In this document: one piece after another, positions 34,719 through 45,900 of the stretch
Position numbering within the stretch: the stretch's first letter is position 1
Layout: every line of letters begins with the position of its first letter
Assembly: GCA_027422505.1 (NCBI GenBank)
Contig: JAPQWV010000634.1
Span: forward strand, 124,001 to 188,000
Reading direction: 5' to 3'
Origin: Craterostigma plantagineum
Lineage: Eukaryota > Streptophyta > Magnoliopsida > Lamiales > Linderniaceae
DNA: 64,000 nt
Notes under the pieces: generated by a model
The model's input: the letters and a program-made list of their open reading frames with translations, nothing else
Told to the model about the DNA's origin: nothing
The model's database searches: none
Position numbers and translations under genes: made by a program

Positions 34719-35124
34719 TTACGATTACTACTACCAAAATATATGTCAGAAATAACTCTTAATTGTGAGAGATTGTTGTTAGTATATGTGACCTGAACTT
34801 TAATGAATGTATAAGTTGATTATAGGGTTTTTTCTTTAAATGAAAGTTTCGCTAATCCAAGAAATCTCTCGTCAAATCACGAGAGAAACTATCTCAAATC
34901 GAAGAAGAAGAAATAAGAAATGGCTTCTTAAAAAACAGTCTAAACCTTGATTTAGGTTTTCTTCAAAAAAGTGTTTCGCAGATTACGAGAAATTGGATGG
35001 GCCATGTTCTCATGCTTTTAATTTGTTCCATGCCATTAATCTGCTAATTTATTAACTTCGTTGACGGAGATGATTCCCTAATTTTTGTTTATATCACCAT
35101 GTGAGAAATACAGCAAATACACCG
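34719..35124. other. 3' flank of first MDL gene
   Basis: Probable 3' UTR and AT-rich spacer. No gene is seen. Confidence 0.4.
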
Positions 35125-35208
35125 TTCCTCACGCTAATTTTATCACATTTTTCCATTTCGAGCATCCCACTAATTTTATCACATTTCCTTATTTAGCAAA
35201 AAAACTAT
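35125..35208. repeat. Stowaway/Mariner-like MITE fragment (copy A)
   Basis: CTAATTTTATCACATTTTTCC and CACTAATTTTATCACATTTCC-type blocks occur in the same order as the reverse complement of 62925-62988, which carries the better-preserved CTCCATCCGTCCC end. Copy A is therefore an eroded member of that family. Confidence 0.6.
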
Positions 35209-35214
35209 CACAAA

Positions 35215-35480
35215 TAGGGGTGTTCGTTCGGTACATACCGTACCGAACCGAACCGAAATTTAGGTACACCCCTAGTAGATACTAAATATCGAACCGAATT
35301 TCTCGGTTCGTATTCGATATTTACCGAATTTTTTCGGTAAATTCGGTAAAAATTTACCGAAATTTAAATAATAATAATACAAAATTCGGTAATAATTAAA
35401 TTAATACGTATATTAATATAATTATAATTTTATTTTCGTTATTAATATAATAAAATATATTTTAATTTTGCTATGCGATA
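35215..35480. repeat. Repeat rich in CGGT/ACCG motifs starting TAGGGGTGT
   Basis: Starts TAGGGGTGTTCGTTCGG. ACACCCCTA follows within 60 bp, and alternating CCGAACCGAA and TTCGGTAAATT motifs continue to ~35400. The TAGGGGTGT end and inverted subterminal motifs resemble hAT-type non-autonomous elements, but no complete partner end or target duplication was found. Confidence 0.5.
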
Positions 35481-35766
35481 AAGTTGGTAGGAGAGAGTAA
35501 TAATGTATTATCCATTAGCAAAAATCATTTTGCTAATTGATCTTTCTTCTCTAAAGAAATCAGCAACGTTTTTCTAGAAAGAAACGCGCCAAGGGTAATA
35601 TGGGAAATGAAAGATTAGTGATGGGATGGACGTGTGAGATGAGATGATGTAATCCAACGGTTGACTTTCACTCAGACTCGGCAGTAATAAAATAGTGGAG
35701 TGGTTTTCCAAGCTCCACCAAAAACCACTCGTTTTTCTTCGGATTAGGTTTTTGTACGGAAAGAAG

Positions 35767-36863
35767 ATGCCGTGTTTGAACCTATCGACTAACGTCAGCT
35801 TGGATGGCGTCGACACGTCAGCGATCCTCTCCGAAGCATCTGCCTCCGTCGCCAAGATAATCGGAAAACCAGAGAACGTAAAGTCTCAATTTTATTCTCA
35901 TCTCCCTCTTTTTTTATTCGTTTATCTTGCAGCGATTGTTAATTGTCCTATATGGTCGATTCGTGATGCGGTTTAATGTTTTGATGAGTAATCTGGCTAG
36001 ATTTGTTGGTTGGGTCTTTATTTCCCCTGAAACTGAGACGTATTGGGGAAATCTGGTAAAATGTATGAATATACAGTGTCATAGTTCTATTCGTGGTTTC
36101 AGGTTGCTTTTTTTTTTTTTTTTTTTTATAGATCTTTAGTGCCGTAACTCGACCTAAGTGTATTCTTGCGCAGCAGCAAAATTATGGCGTAGTTGGCATT
36201 GTGTTTGACTGAGACTTTTGGTCTTTGTTTTCAAGTTTGGTTTTGCGTGCAAATGGAAATTGTGTTTCTAGCTATCAACCCTTTCTTTCATCGTATTTGG
36301 GGTACCGTAACGTAGCAACCGTGTTGAACACCAAAGTATATAATGTTATTTTTGTCGAAACAAGTTTCATAGTCGATCGATATTTTGGATGAAATATGAG
36401 TTCAGAAAGATCTGATTCCTAGTGAATACTCTGTGCAGTACGTGATGATTGTGTTGAAAGGGTCTGTGCCCATATCCTTCGGTGGAACCGAAGAACCTGC
36501 TGCTTATGGAGAGCTAGTTTCCATTGGAGGTTTGACCCCAGACGTCAATAAGAAGCTGAGCGCTGCCATTGCAAGCATTCTCGAGTCTAAGTTGTCCATT
36601 CCAAAGTCTCGGTACTTCCTCAAGTTCTACGACACTAAGGTACAAAGAAGCTAAATCGTATTCTCGGTTGCACGCTTCTGCTTTCTCCAAGCACTTGTAC
36701 ATCATCTGCACATTACTATATAGATATACAAACTTGGACCCATGTTTGTGGTTCGGCATTTATAATGACGTGCTTTTCTACATGTCTTCTGTTGCCGTTA
36801 AAGATTCGATTATTTGTGTCTTTACAGGGTTCCAACTTTGGATGGAATGGTGCAACATTCTAG
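35767..36863 (+). CDS. MIF/D-DT-like tautomerase, MDL1/MDL2 type
   Basis: Exons 35767-35877, 36439-36639 and 36828-36863 give 115 residues. The sequence MPCLNLSTNVSLDGVDTSAI, then AKIIGKPENYVMIVLKGSV, FGGTEEPAAYGELVSIGG and the C-terminus GSNFGWNGATF are nearly those of Arabidopsis MDL1, a cytosolic MIF-like protein. Pro2 is present. It has no SKL, so it is probably cytosolic. The first exon-intron junction (after KPEN) matches that of the upstream paralogue (after KPQQ), showing common origin. Codon use and intron size look normal. Confidence 0.94.
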
Positions 36864-37229
36864 TTATCAGAGGTGTGTTGAGTTTGCCTATTCTATGACC
36901 TATGTTTGACAGAAACATATGTTATGAAATAAAAACTCTGTTTAGTCACTGCATTAAACTTAAGCTCCTATGCGAAAAGGTAACAAAATTCAAATACACG
37001 AACGCAGCTCAGTTGTTTCACCCACAAGATATTCGTTTCGAGCACGTAAAGCGCAAATATTCTTTCAGACAACGAAAAAGCAGAAGTCGAGAATCATTCG
37101 TAGTAAAACAGAACATCCATATTTTTACATATTTTTCTCAAGCTTACTTAGCATATACCACAACAGCGATCAACACAACGTAAGATAACAATTGCAAATC
37201 GAATGCCAACAAACCCTTCCTTCTTTTCT
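36864..37229. other. Convergent spacer MDL/DUF538
   Basis: Two 3' UTRs facing each other. No gene is seen; there is no CDS signal in either strand. Confidence 0.45.
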
Positions 37230-38451
37230 TCAGAACCTCTCCACGCTGATCCCATCTCTGAGAACCTCGTAAGCATCTCTGCTTCTCGATTTCTTCATCC
37301 CAGCGGTGAAATTGACCTTCGATTTCTCAGAAGCAATGCAAGTCACTTTGGTCCAAACGATCGCCTTAGTTTTGATTCCTTCTACGTCGGCGAGCTTACC
37401 TTTCTCGAGATAACCAGTAACAGCAGTTGAGAAACGTAGCACCGATGAATCCTTGTAACCCACCTCGCAGATAGCTGGGATGTATACAGTGAGCTTTTTC
37501 GTTTCCTCGTTAAACTCGTAATTTGTAGCATCGCGGGGGAATATTCCTATCGGTAGGTCGTACTCCTTGAGGAGTTCTGGCAAAGGTTTCTGCATTTTGC
37601 CTGATGAATACAATACACCGTGTAAAATTATGCTTATCGTCCACGCATCAAACAAGAAAATATACTTCATGGGTCGCTGATTCAAGAACAAACCTTTAAT
37701 CTTGTTGATAAACCACTTGGCTCCACCTTCAATGCTGGAGGACAACGACTAGCAGAGAAATAAGATCAAGTTAATGCATAAATGGTGAGAAATGCACAAT
37801 CTTGCTCTGTTTTAAGCACTAAGCAATGCTGAAATTTCAGCATGATAAACTCTGAGGAAGAGAGATATCTACGGTTCAGAAGCATAGCTTTCAAGATCAA
37901 ACAACGCACTGTTTTGCTCCATATAAGAGGCGAAATCTTGACGCTGAAACAACACTCAAATGTGCGAAGCCGTTAGCTATTCATCCGTTTTCGCTTTTTG
38001 AAGCATCTAACGAAATTTGATTATTGAAGATGGAATTAATAATGGGGTAAATCTCCAGATTGTATTTAATGGGGTAAACCATCACAGCTGAGTGAGATCT
38101 AAGTCAACCGATGTCCAGAAACAGCTGAGGGTAGATTCGAAAGCACTAACTTCGCATCATTCAGATAATCTTGAAAAACGACTCAGAGTTTGGAAACAGC
38201 ACATTTACCTCAATTATAGCTCAAGACTCACCAGACAAAAAAAAAAAAGTAAAACAATTTCCTGAAATAATCCAAATTTCTCAGGGCTCTTACGGATAAA
38301 CAGTACAAACTTTGAAACTTCATTCAAACCCCTCAATTGCGAAAGAATAGGCCGATAAACTTACACTGATGTCATCGCCAACTGAGCTGATTTCCTTGTT
38401 CGCCTTTTTCCCCAACCAATACGAACCCACCTTGTTCAAGACTTGATCCAT
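37230..38451 (-). CDS. DUF538 family protein
   Basis: Exons in transcript order 38451-38365, 37748-37694 and 37600-37230 give 170 residues. The N-terminus (VLNKVGSYWLGKKANKEIS, then SLSSSIEGGAKWFINKIKGK) and the DUF538 core (MQKPLPELLKEYDLPIGIFP, NYEFNEETKKLTVYIPAICE, GKLADVEGIKTKAIVW, FTAGMKKSRSRDAYEVLRDG) match the longer, cytosolic-looking subgroup that lacks a signal peptide. DUF538 folds as a small beta-barrel and is stress-associated; a lipid- or chlorophyll-related role has been proposed for the family, but the specific function here is unknown. The 5' leader contains a (GA)n tract. Confidence 0.92.
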
Positions 38452-38508
38452 GTCAGCTATATGAGTAAAAAAACAGAAGAGGAACTGTCTTTCTTCTCGC
38501 CCTAAGCC

Positions 38509-38510
<2 letters not shown>

Positions 38511-38540
<30 letters not shown>
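38511..38540. repeat. (AG)n microsatellite in probable 5' UTR of DUF538 gene
   Basis: About 14-15 AG units, reading as CT repeats in the sense of the minus-strand gene, 60-90 bp upstream of its ATG. CT-rich leaders are common in plants. Confidence 0.85.
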
Positions 38541-38544
<4 letters not shown>

Positions 38545-38711
38545 TTTCCGCTAAACCATTAATCTGAAATTAGAAATAATAATACTAATAAGAGTAAATT
38601 TCAAATATTCATTATATTTTGCGATTTATTGTTTGGCAGTGCTATTTATACAATGAGGTATCTATGTACTAATAAATGAATAATAATCAAAATAATATAA
38701 TTTAGTGAAAT

Positions 38712-38843
38712 ATCCGGTTCGCCCCGCGTCACGTACCTGGTAACGGCAGGTGAGGCTCCCAAAGGGGGTGCTGAATACACAAGATTCGAATCCGAGACCT
38801 TGTTTGATACCAAGCGCTTACCACTTGGACCAACCCCGTTGGT
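38712..38843 (-). mobile_element. tRNA-derived SINE (copy 1, 3'-truncated)
   Basis: On the minus strand it begins ACCAACGGGGTTGGTCCAAG, with a pol III A-box-like TGGTCCAAGTGG followed ~45 bp on by a B-box-like GGATTCGAATCT. It ends CCAGGTACGTGACGCGGGGC then GAACCGGAT. It is ~88% like the copy at 52689-52876 but lacks that copy's tail and poly-A. It is not a tRNA gene, as the cloverleaf does not close. Confidence 0.8.
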
Positions 38844-39399
38844 ATATATATTATATATATGTTAAGTTATAAGTAATGTCACGATCATATTGCTATTAAA
38901 ATCAAAACCAAAAGAGTTGAAGGGAGATGGATATAGCTACCTCTTACCAAATCATTGAATGACAAATAATAATATTCAAAAGCCAACAAAAAAAAGTTAC
39001 TACAAGTTATTAAGCTGCATTCATATTGGAAAATAGTTACATAAGAACAATATATCCCTGGTATCATCATAGAATCGCATGCTACTATTTTTCCAGCGTA
39101 GTAAGGGTTCTCGATTTTTTGTTTCCCGTAAAATTACGTAAGTATCAATTAAATTGATTTCTCACAAAGAGTTGGTTCATTATTTTTGAAAAAGCATGAC
39201 TTGCAATGTTTTTTTCTTTAAACATAGTACTAATATTGAGTCAATCAATGCCGAGTCCATATGTATTTTCCACGAAAAAAAACCTTCAACAACTCTATTC
39301 ATAGCGCATTATAATGATACGTAAATTAAGCAACATGAGGAAGAAATTGCAATAACGGCAAAATAAATAACAACAAAAAAGGACCTCCCAAACAAAACT
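38844..39399. other. AT-rich spacer downstream of NOM1 gene
   Basis: No gene is seen; includes the NOM1 3' UTR. Confidence 0.4.
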
Positions 39400-42300
39400 T
39401 CACAAAACAACACCTTCGACATTGTTGAGTGCCTTAAGAGCAATCTTAAGCTTAGTACTACCATTCGAAGCCCCACGCCCGACAAAGACGTGCTTTGTCA
39501 TGAAGAATTCGATCCCGCCCCTCAGATTTTCGTACTCAGGAACCAAAGCAATTCGACTAAAAACGTTCCAAACGAGCTTTTCCGAGGATTCGAATAGCAG
39601 GGCCTCGAAAAGCATGCGAAAGTGCATGATCGATCCCCTAAATGCATTCTTGGGACTCAATTCTAACACGTTGTAGAAATCGACCACTTTCAAAACTGCG
39701 AGAGAAAGGCTGAAAGAGAGTACCATCTCTGCAGTGAATTTGGACAAGTGCATCGATCTTATCAACGACGTGGATTCGAGCTCCTTGTAATGATCCCATA
39801 TGCAGTACTGCAGCATATGCGTAGTAGATGGACAAGGAAGAGATGACAAAAGAGATTTAGTAATAATAATGTGTATCCAAATATAGCAAAGACAACACCA
39901 TAGTATCAGAAATAGCTTAAAAAGTCCCCTACTTGGGATAAATGTAAGAAATAGGCGACCTTTTCGTGCAATAAATTGATCAGAAATCAGGCTGAAGTGC
40001 TTAAAATCGCCAGCCAAGCGTATCATATTGTTCGTCTCAAATTAGTTTTCGACTGATATTTAAAACAACGAAATCCAATGATTTTCCCTTCGATTGAATC
40101 GCAGCCAAAGGGTATTGCAGGGTAAAAATTGCATTCAACAAGTCAGCATGTTTCCAATTGGAAAACTTTCTAGGGGTTTTTTAGGGGCGATTTCGGAAGT
40201 ACATAGACATGGAAAGATATAACACCAACCTGCAAAGTGAACTTGTGGTTCTTGTCATGGCTGCAGAGCTTAGAAGCAAGGAGGCAATAGTACTTGTTAA
40301 ATACTTTCTCCTGCAAACAACACTCAACGAGTACCCTCATAATCTCTCGATCCTAAGCGGAAAAAAACAACAATAATCAGTACGCTCAGACAAATAGAAC
40401 CACGCATGCCATGAGCAGCAATGAAACTACACATACCTGTTTTCCGGGGAGGTCCAGCCTTAAGAGTTTCTCGAACGCATCTATGTAATCCTCTCCGCTC
40501 ATTATAACACAAAATATCGCGCGCCTAGCGTCGGTGTTCATCCTCTGTGAAGCGGCGAGTTCTAACATTTTCTTGGTTTCGAGGATCTCTTTGTCAATCT
40601 TGTCTGCAACTTCTTCGACGTTGGGTGCTGTTGAAGCCATGTCGCCCGACAACCACCACTGGCCTTTCTTTTTGGGATCAGTAAGTCTGCCCCATTTTAA
40701 TCCTCGTATCAAGATATCGTCTACTTTTAACTGCAGTTACACAATAAATAGGTTCGAGTCTAATATAAATACTTTTGTGAAGCAAACACACCCTTATGAA
40801 AGTATACAGGTTTATACGAACCTTCTGCAACCACTTCTTTATTCGGGTGTGTTGCACAGCATCTGCCTTGTGCCTTTTCTTGTTGTTCTTAATGTCACAT
40901 ATGGTCTCAAGCATAAATTCGAGCTGTCGAAGATGGTCTTTATGAGAAATGTTCAAATCATATACAATAGAATACTTACTAAATAGCTCGGTGGAGAAAT
41001 AACAATACCCTTTTGTTGTTGATTTTTGATTGCTCATTCCCAGAGGAGGCTTTCCATTCATTAACCCTGCTCTGAACGCTAGCAATGAAGTTTTTCATAC
41101 TAATGGGATCATCACCTCGTAGTTTCATACCACAACCTGTCGCAAATATTTGTCAAATAATAGCCGAGGAAAAACACCATAAGAATATAGAGTATGGCTA
41201 GAAAAAAGGACAGCCACGGTTAAAAAAAAAAAACTTGAAAATGCAATGAAATAAAATACAGTAAATGTCATCTGACACTTCAATATTCAGATGATTTCAC
41301 TAATTTGGATGGACATACCATCAACTTGCTAAAACGTCATTGAATAGATTAAAGTATTTTATATAAATTATGAATGCTAGCAGCGACCTGCATAAAACTT
41401 GTGCAGAAAATTAAAAAAATGTGAAGGCGTACTAATAACAAACTTACAGTTCAAAACTGTCAGAACAGTAGAAACATCAACTTCCGTTAACCGTTTTCCC
41501 AGCATTATCAGGAAATCATAAATCAAGTCACTACAAAAAAATAGAATATGGCACATCATTACAGTCATAAGGCAACTAAAATCAAATGTCATTTCAAACG
41601 TAGAATTCAAACAAGAAACGCAACATTGCCAACATGTTGATATGAAGGAAAATATTTTGAGATGAAATCCATAACACAGACTTGATTATACTGCCCAAAT
41701 TATTCAATTCATTTCACAATTGCAATAGGAAATGGAAGACACCATGGACTAGAAGGAGTAAATGTGACCTTTGATGCCCAACCATTGTTAATTTACCTTG
41801 AACAAACTCCAAAAACATATAAATAGGAAAAAAGGAGGGTGAGGTTCCGCAAGGAGAGATTGTCCTCTTTCAAATACTCCTCCTGAAGATAAAACAGGAA
41901 TGTAGCCTTTAGGTCAATCAAATGAAAAATCTAGAAACTATCAGTGCAGAAATTATATCGCCCAAGTTCTTAATGAAAGCATATTTGTCGAAAGTGAACA
42001 TGACTTCAATGAGAAGTGGCTCGAAGAAATTGTTCGAGTGGATATGAGATGCCTCAAAAGAAACAACTTCGCATCTTAAAATCTGATATAAGATAGAGTA
42101 GAGACACCTCGAAACATTCGGCGACACGTGCGAGAAGTTCGGCACCAAAGTCTATTCCCACAGAGCAAGCCATTCCAGCAACAAATGCAGCAAATACAGC
42201 AGCATACCTACAAATAAGGCACAAATCGGCGTGTCAATAAAATTTACAAAAAAATCAATTAATAAAGAAACAGAAACGCTTACAGGAACCATTGAGTTAC

Positions 42301-43596
42301 GTATATAACCCATATCTCAGACATATAGTAAACTTAACACAAGACTCCACATGTCGAATATTTCGCTAATCACAGCATCAGATGTAGGATGAATTTCTAT
42401 AAAATTACGGCAGTAAATAACATGTAAAAGCATGTCATCCTTAGCAATGAATCACATGATCATGATTTCAATTCAACAAAAAAAAGTCAACAAAAACCTA
42501 GTGAATCCGTAACTGTTCATTCCCCCGAGGACCTCCAGAACATGATGTCACGACTTCTTCACATACAATTTGAGAGCCAACAGCACGACCAACTGACTGC
42601 ATATGTTTACCAAGATTGCATAGCAATTAGCATCATCAACAAACTATGGCAGGTGCTTAATAGTTAATATCAGCAATTTACCTTGTATAAAGTGGAAATT
42701 TGCCCTGCTATTGACTCCACGTTGCTTTCCGAAAGCCTATTCAAAAGCCCTGAAGAGAATCATGTTACAGTTTAAGGGGGGAAAGTCATAGGACGAGAAC
42801 TTTAAAGATTAGATGAAAAATTTGAACGCATACCTCTAATCTGCTTACGCACTTGAGCAAGTTCCGCAGATTCAGTTCCACTACTAGATCTGAGGTGAGG
42901 GGCCACATACTTTGTTGGTGCAGTGATCGAAGATTTATCCGTCGCCTTTTCAGAAGCATCACTTTCTCCATCTTTGGTACTATTTTCCATCATATCCTTT
43001 TGAACGTGTTCGTTCAACTTAGACTTTTTAGTTCTTTCCCTTCGATTCAAATCTTTCGAGTGATCCATGGCATCCACAGTTTCATGCTCCTCCTCACTTT
43101 CTTCTTTTGCTTCATCTATTGAAACTTCATCAGAATCTTCACTTTCTTTATCATCCGTAATCGGACCACCAAAATCTTCAACATCTTCATCATATGAAAT
43201 TTCATCCTCTGATACTTCGTCGTCAACATCTTCTTCATTATCTTCACCGACCTGATTAAAAGAACTTTCGTCGTCCAAATCATCATGATTCATATCCTTC
43301 TCTGTCGCTTTCCTCCTCTTGCTCTTCCTATACAAAGCGTCAGAATCAGAAACACCTTTTCCTTCGCCGTCTAACACTGACGGTATTCCTGAAAGCAAAG
43401 CATCAAGGTCATCTGCTACCCCACCGACTTTCCCGCTCTTCAATTTAAGCTTCTTTCCTAATCTTTTCTCCATCCTCAGATCAAATTCCGCAGTCGAAGA
43501 ACCTCCATTTCTTTCCATATCTAGATATTCAAAGAATTTACTTTTCGAAGCCATCTTTCGACCCTTTTGCTGTACTTTTCGACTCATCTGCAGCAC
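39400..43596 (-). CDS. NOM1/Sgd1-like nucleolar protein with MIF4G and MA3 domains
   Basis: Nucleolar factor of small-subunit rRNA processing; in animals and yeast it binds the helicase eIF4A3/Fal1. Exons in transcript order: 43596-42834, 42749-42682, 42596-42514, 42207-42108, 41882-41797, 41530-41448, 41136-41009, 40923-40822, 40730-40437, 40352-40230 and 39807-39400, giving ~745 residues. The N-terminal 250 residues are Lys-rich then strongly acidic. MIF4G spans ~250-450 (LLNRLSESNVESIAGQI, YAAVFAAFVAGMACSVGIDF, DLIYDFLIMLGKRLTEVDVS, GRLTDPKKKGQWWLSGD). MA3 spans ~520-640 (QRMNTDARRAIFCVIMSGED, YIDAFEKLLRLDLPGKQDRE, KFTLQYCIWDHYKELES). A second start, MSRK, lies three codons in. All phases close. 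Confidence 0.93.
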
Positions 43597-43978
43597 AAGG
43601 CTCTTTTGCTATTTCTTCTTCGTTGGCTCTCGACTCTCAGAACCCTAGTTTGAGCTGTAAACTGTTTATCGCATTTTTTTCCAAGACAGACATTTCATGA
43701 CTTTGAAACTCACTATAAATAGATCTATCAAAACGGGCCTGGCCCGCCCACAATAATAATATTATTAAAAAAAAGGAAACAAAATCAAAGAATCCAAAAT
43801 CGCAATCATCTTAATATAATTCAACCTCTTTAATAATAATTCTTTAATTATTTTGAACTTGATAAAACTTTAAATCGAACCTAAAAATTATAAAAAAGAA
43901 ATATAATTCTCGATCCATGAATAGAACTTCTTCTTTCTTCTCTACAAAACAAAACTAACCTTGAAAGATGGTGTTATT
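43597..43978. promoter_or_regulatory. NOM1 upstream region
   Basis: Contains AACCCTAG (telo-box-like, common in ribosome-biogenesis promoters) at ~43642, TATAAATA-like sequence near 43714 and GGGCCTGGCCCGCCCA near 43735. No gene is seen. Confidence 0.45.
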
Positions 43979-44356
43979 TCGGTTCAGATCACCTATTCCA
44001 CTCTTTCTATTCCACTCCGTATTCCAACGAACGAAAAATCGTTACACCTCCCCCCGTCAAGTGTTAAAACACCCGTAAACATCATTACACCTATGAATTT
44101 CATTACAACAAGTGTTTAAACAAAAAAAAACTCATTATTATGTATTTTCTATTTTAATATATAATACTGATTTTTTTTACACCATATTAGAAAAATACGT
44201 AATAATGAGTTTTTTTTGTTTAAACACTTGTTGTAATGAAATTCATAGATGTAATGATGTTTACGGGTGTTTTAACACTTGACGGGGGAGGTGTAACGAT
44301 TTTTCGTTCGTTGGAATACGGAGTGGAATATAAAGAGTGGATAGGTGGTCGCAACC
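43979..44356. mobile_element. Mutator-like MITE with ~165-bp terminal inverted repeats
   Basis: Almost the whole 378 bp folds on itself: TCCACTCCGTATTCCAACGA on the left is mirrored near 44315-44334, and the arms meet at an AT-rich centre near 44150-44190. A perfect 9-bp target duplication GGTGTTATT stands at 43970-43978 and 44357-44365, the signature length of Mutator-like elements. There is no coding capacity. Confidence 0.9.
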
Positions 44357-44365
44357 GGTGTTATT

Positions 44366-44740
44366 GATATGACTAATTGACTACTTAATTCCTCATTCTC
44401 AAATCTCAATAATATTACTTATCCCCCACTCATTTTCGTGTTCGCGCACACATCTTATATATTTATAGAAATGTAGGAGGATTGTAATGCTGACACGTCT
44501 CCCTTAACTTAAAGAATAAATTTAATAATAAAATCACAAAAAATCCACAACGGCATGTTAATTCCATAATTACTAAACTATTAATAATTTTATTAACATA
44601 TAATAATTACAAACACGTGTAAAAAACTAGTGTATTATAAAACTAATGTAATTTGTAATGTTGATAAATTATATTTTCCGAAATATAATTTTGTCTTGGT
44701 ATTTTTATTAGATGTGTTATAAGAACTAAATGTGGAAGGC
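44366..44740. other. Spacer, no gene seen
   Basis: AT-rich sequence between the MITE and the annexin-like stop codon. Confidence 0.4.
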
Positions 44741-45383
44741 TCAAGGCTTGGAAGCCAACACTACAAGAAAATCTCTATAACATACTTCTGCTATAACTTC
44801 ACATATGACATTTCTCAATTCCAACCCAAATGAATTCTTGAATTCTTGGCGAATCTCGAACATGTCCACCTCCGCCCGATTCACTAAAACCCGCGTCAAA
44901 ATTCTCTTATCCACGGGTTTTCCACGTAAACATTCCTGCAGAATCTAGCAATATTTCGAGAAAAAAATAGGAAAAATAATAACTCCACAATCATGTATGA
45001 TATGCATGTATACAATATAATGCGATGAATTTTTTAAGCTAATTTAGTATAGGAAGTTTTACCTTGGCATAATGCCTTGCAGGACAGCATATGCATTTTG
45101 CTGCAACCCTCAAAGCATCTTCAAACTCTCCATAGCATTCCCTCTTCAGAAACTGCAAATACCAAAAATCTCTTCTTTTTTCTTTTTTTTTTTGGAAAGA
45201 AAAAAGGATCATCATCATCAATTCATCTCTTACCCTAGTATAACTGTGTCCATAAATAGCCTGATGATGATGTTGAGAATATCACGTGTGGCAATAAAGT
45301 CCCACACCGAAAGTTACAAACAAATTAAGTGGGTATATAAGCTTGATGGGCCACTCCTCTTATCACCAATTGGTTTTAAGAAG

Positions 45384-45818
45384 GAACCCCATCAAGCTTA
45401 TATACCCACTTAATTTGTTTGTAACTTTCGGTGTGGGACTTTATTGCCACACGTGATATTCTCAACACTCCCCCCTCACGTGTGAGCCAATTTCCTTTTA
45501 ATCGAACGGGAACGCCATTCTTTTCGAACCCGCCATATATTTTAAATTGAGTCGGATCTCTGCCCGCTCTGATACCATGTAACTTGAAGCACGTATCCTT
45601 ATTGTGACCGTTTCTTTTGCAATGATCACACCATAACTTCTTTTTCTCTTCCTTAGACATGAAAGATGTTGAAGTTTTCCTTATGCTCCCTTTCTTATGA
45701 ACAAAGAACGCACTGCTCCCACTGATGTCATGTGTGAACATGCTTGCCTTTCTCTGATTATCAACATTCATAACCATAGAGTATGCCTTGTTTTCATCAG
45801 GTAAAGGCTCCATCATCA
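45384..45818 (-). repeat. Inverted LTR-gag segment (arm of 435-bp inverted repeat)
   Basis: Reverse complement of ~46525-46959, including the gag tail from MMEPLPDENKAYSMV through the zinc knuckle to the LTR start. The two arms are nearly identical. The following ~80 bp up to 45900 encodes, on the minus strand, a different gag-like lead-in. Confidence 0.88.
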
Positions 45819-45900
45819 GAGACAATTCTTCATCAAATTCTGTGAATTCTACCATAATTCTATCACAATCTTCTAGATATTCCTTCTGATTACTGCTACG

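Noticed and set aside
38712..38843. Possible tRNA gene (A and B boxes present)
   Set aside because: No cloverleaf or acceptor stem closes, and a related copy at 52689 has a poly-A tail and target duplication, so it is a SINE.
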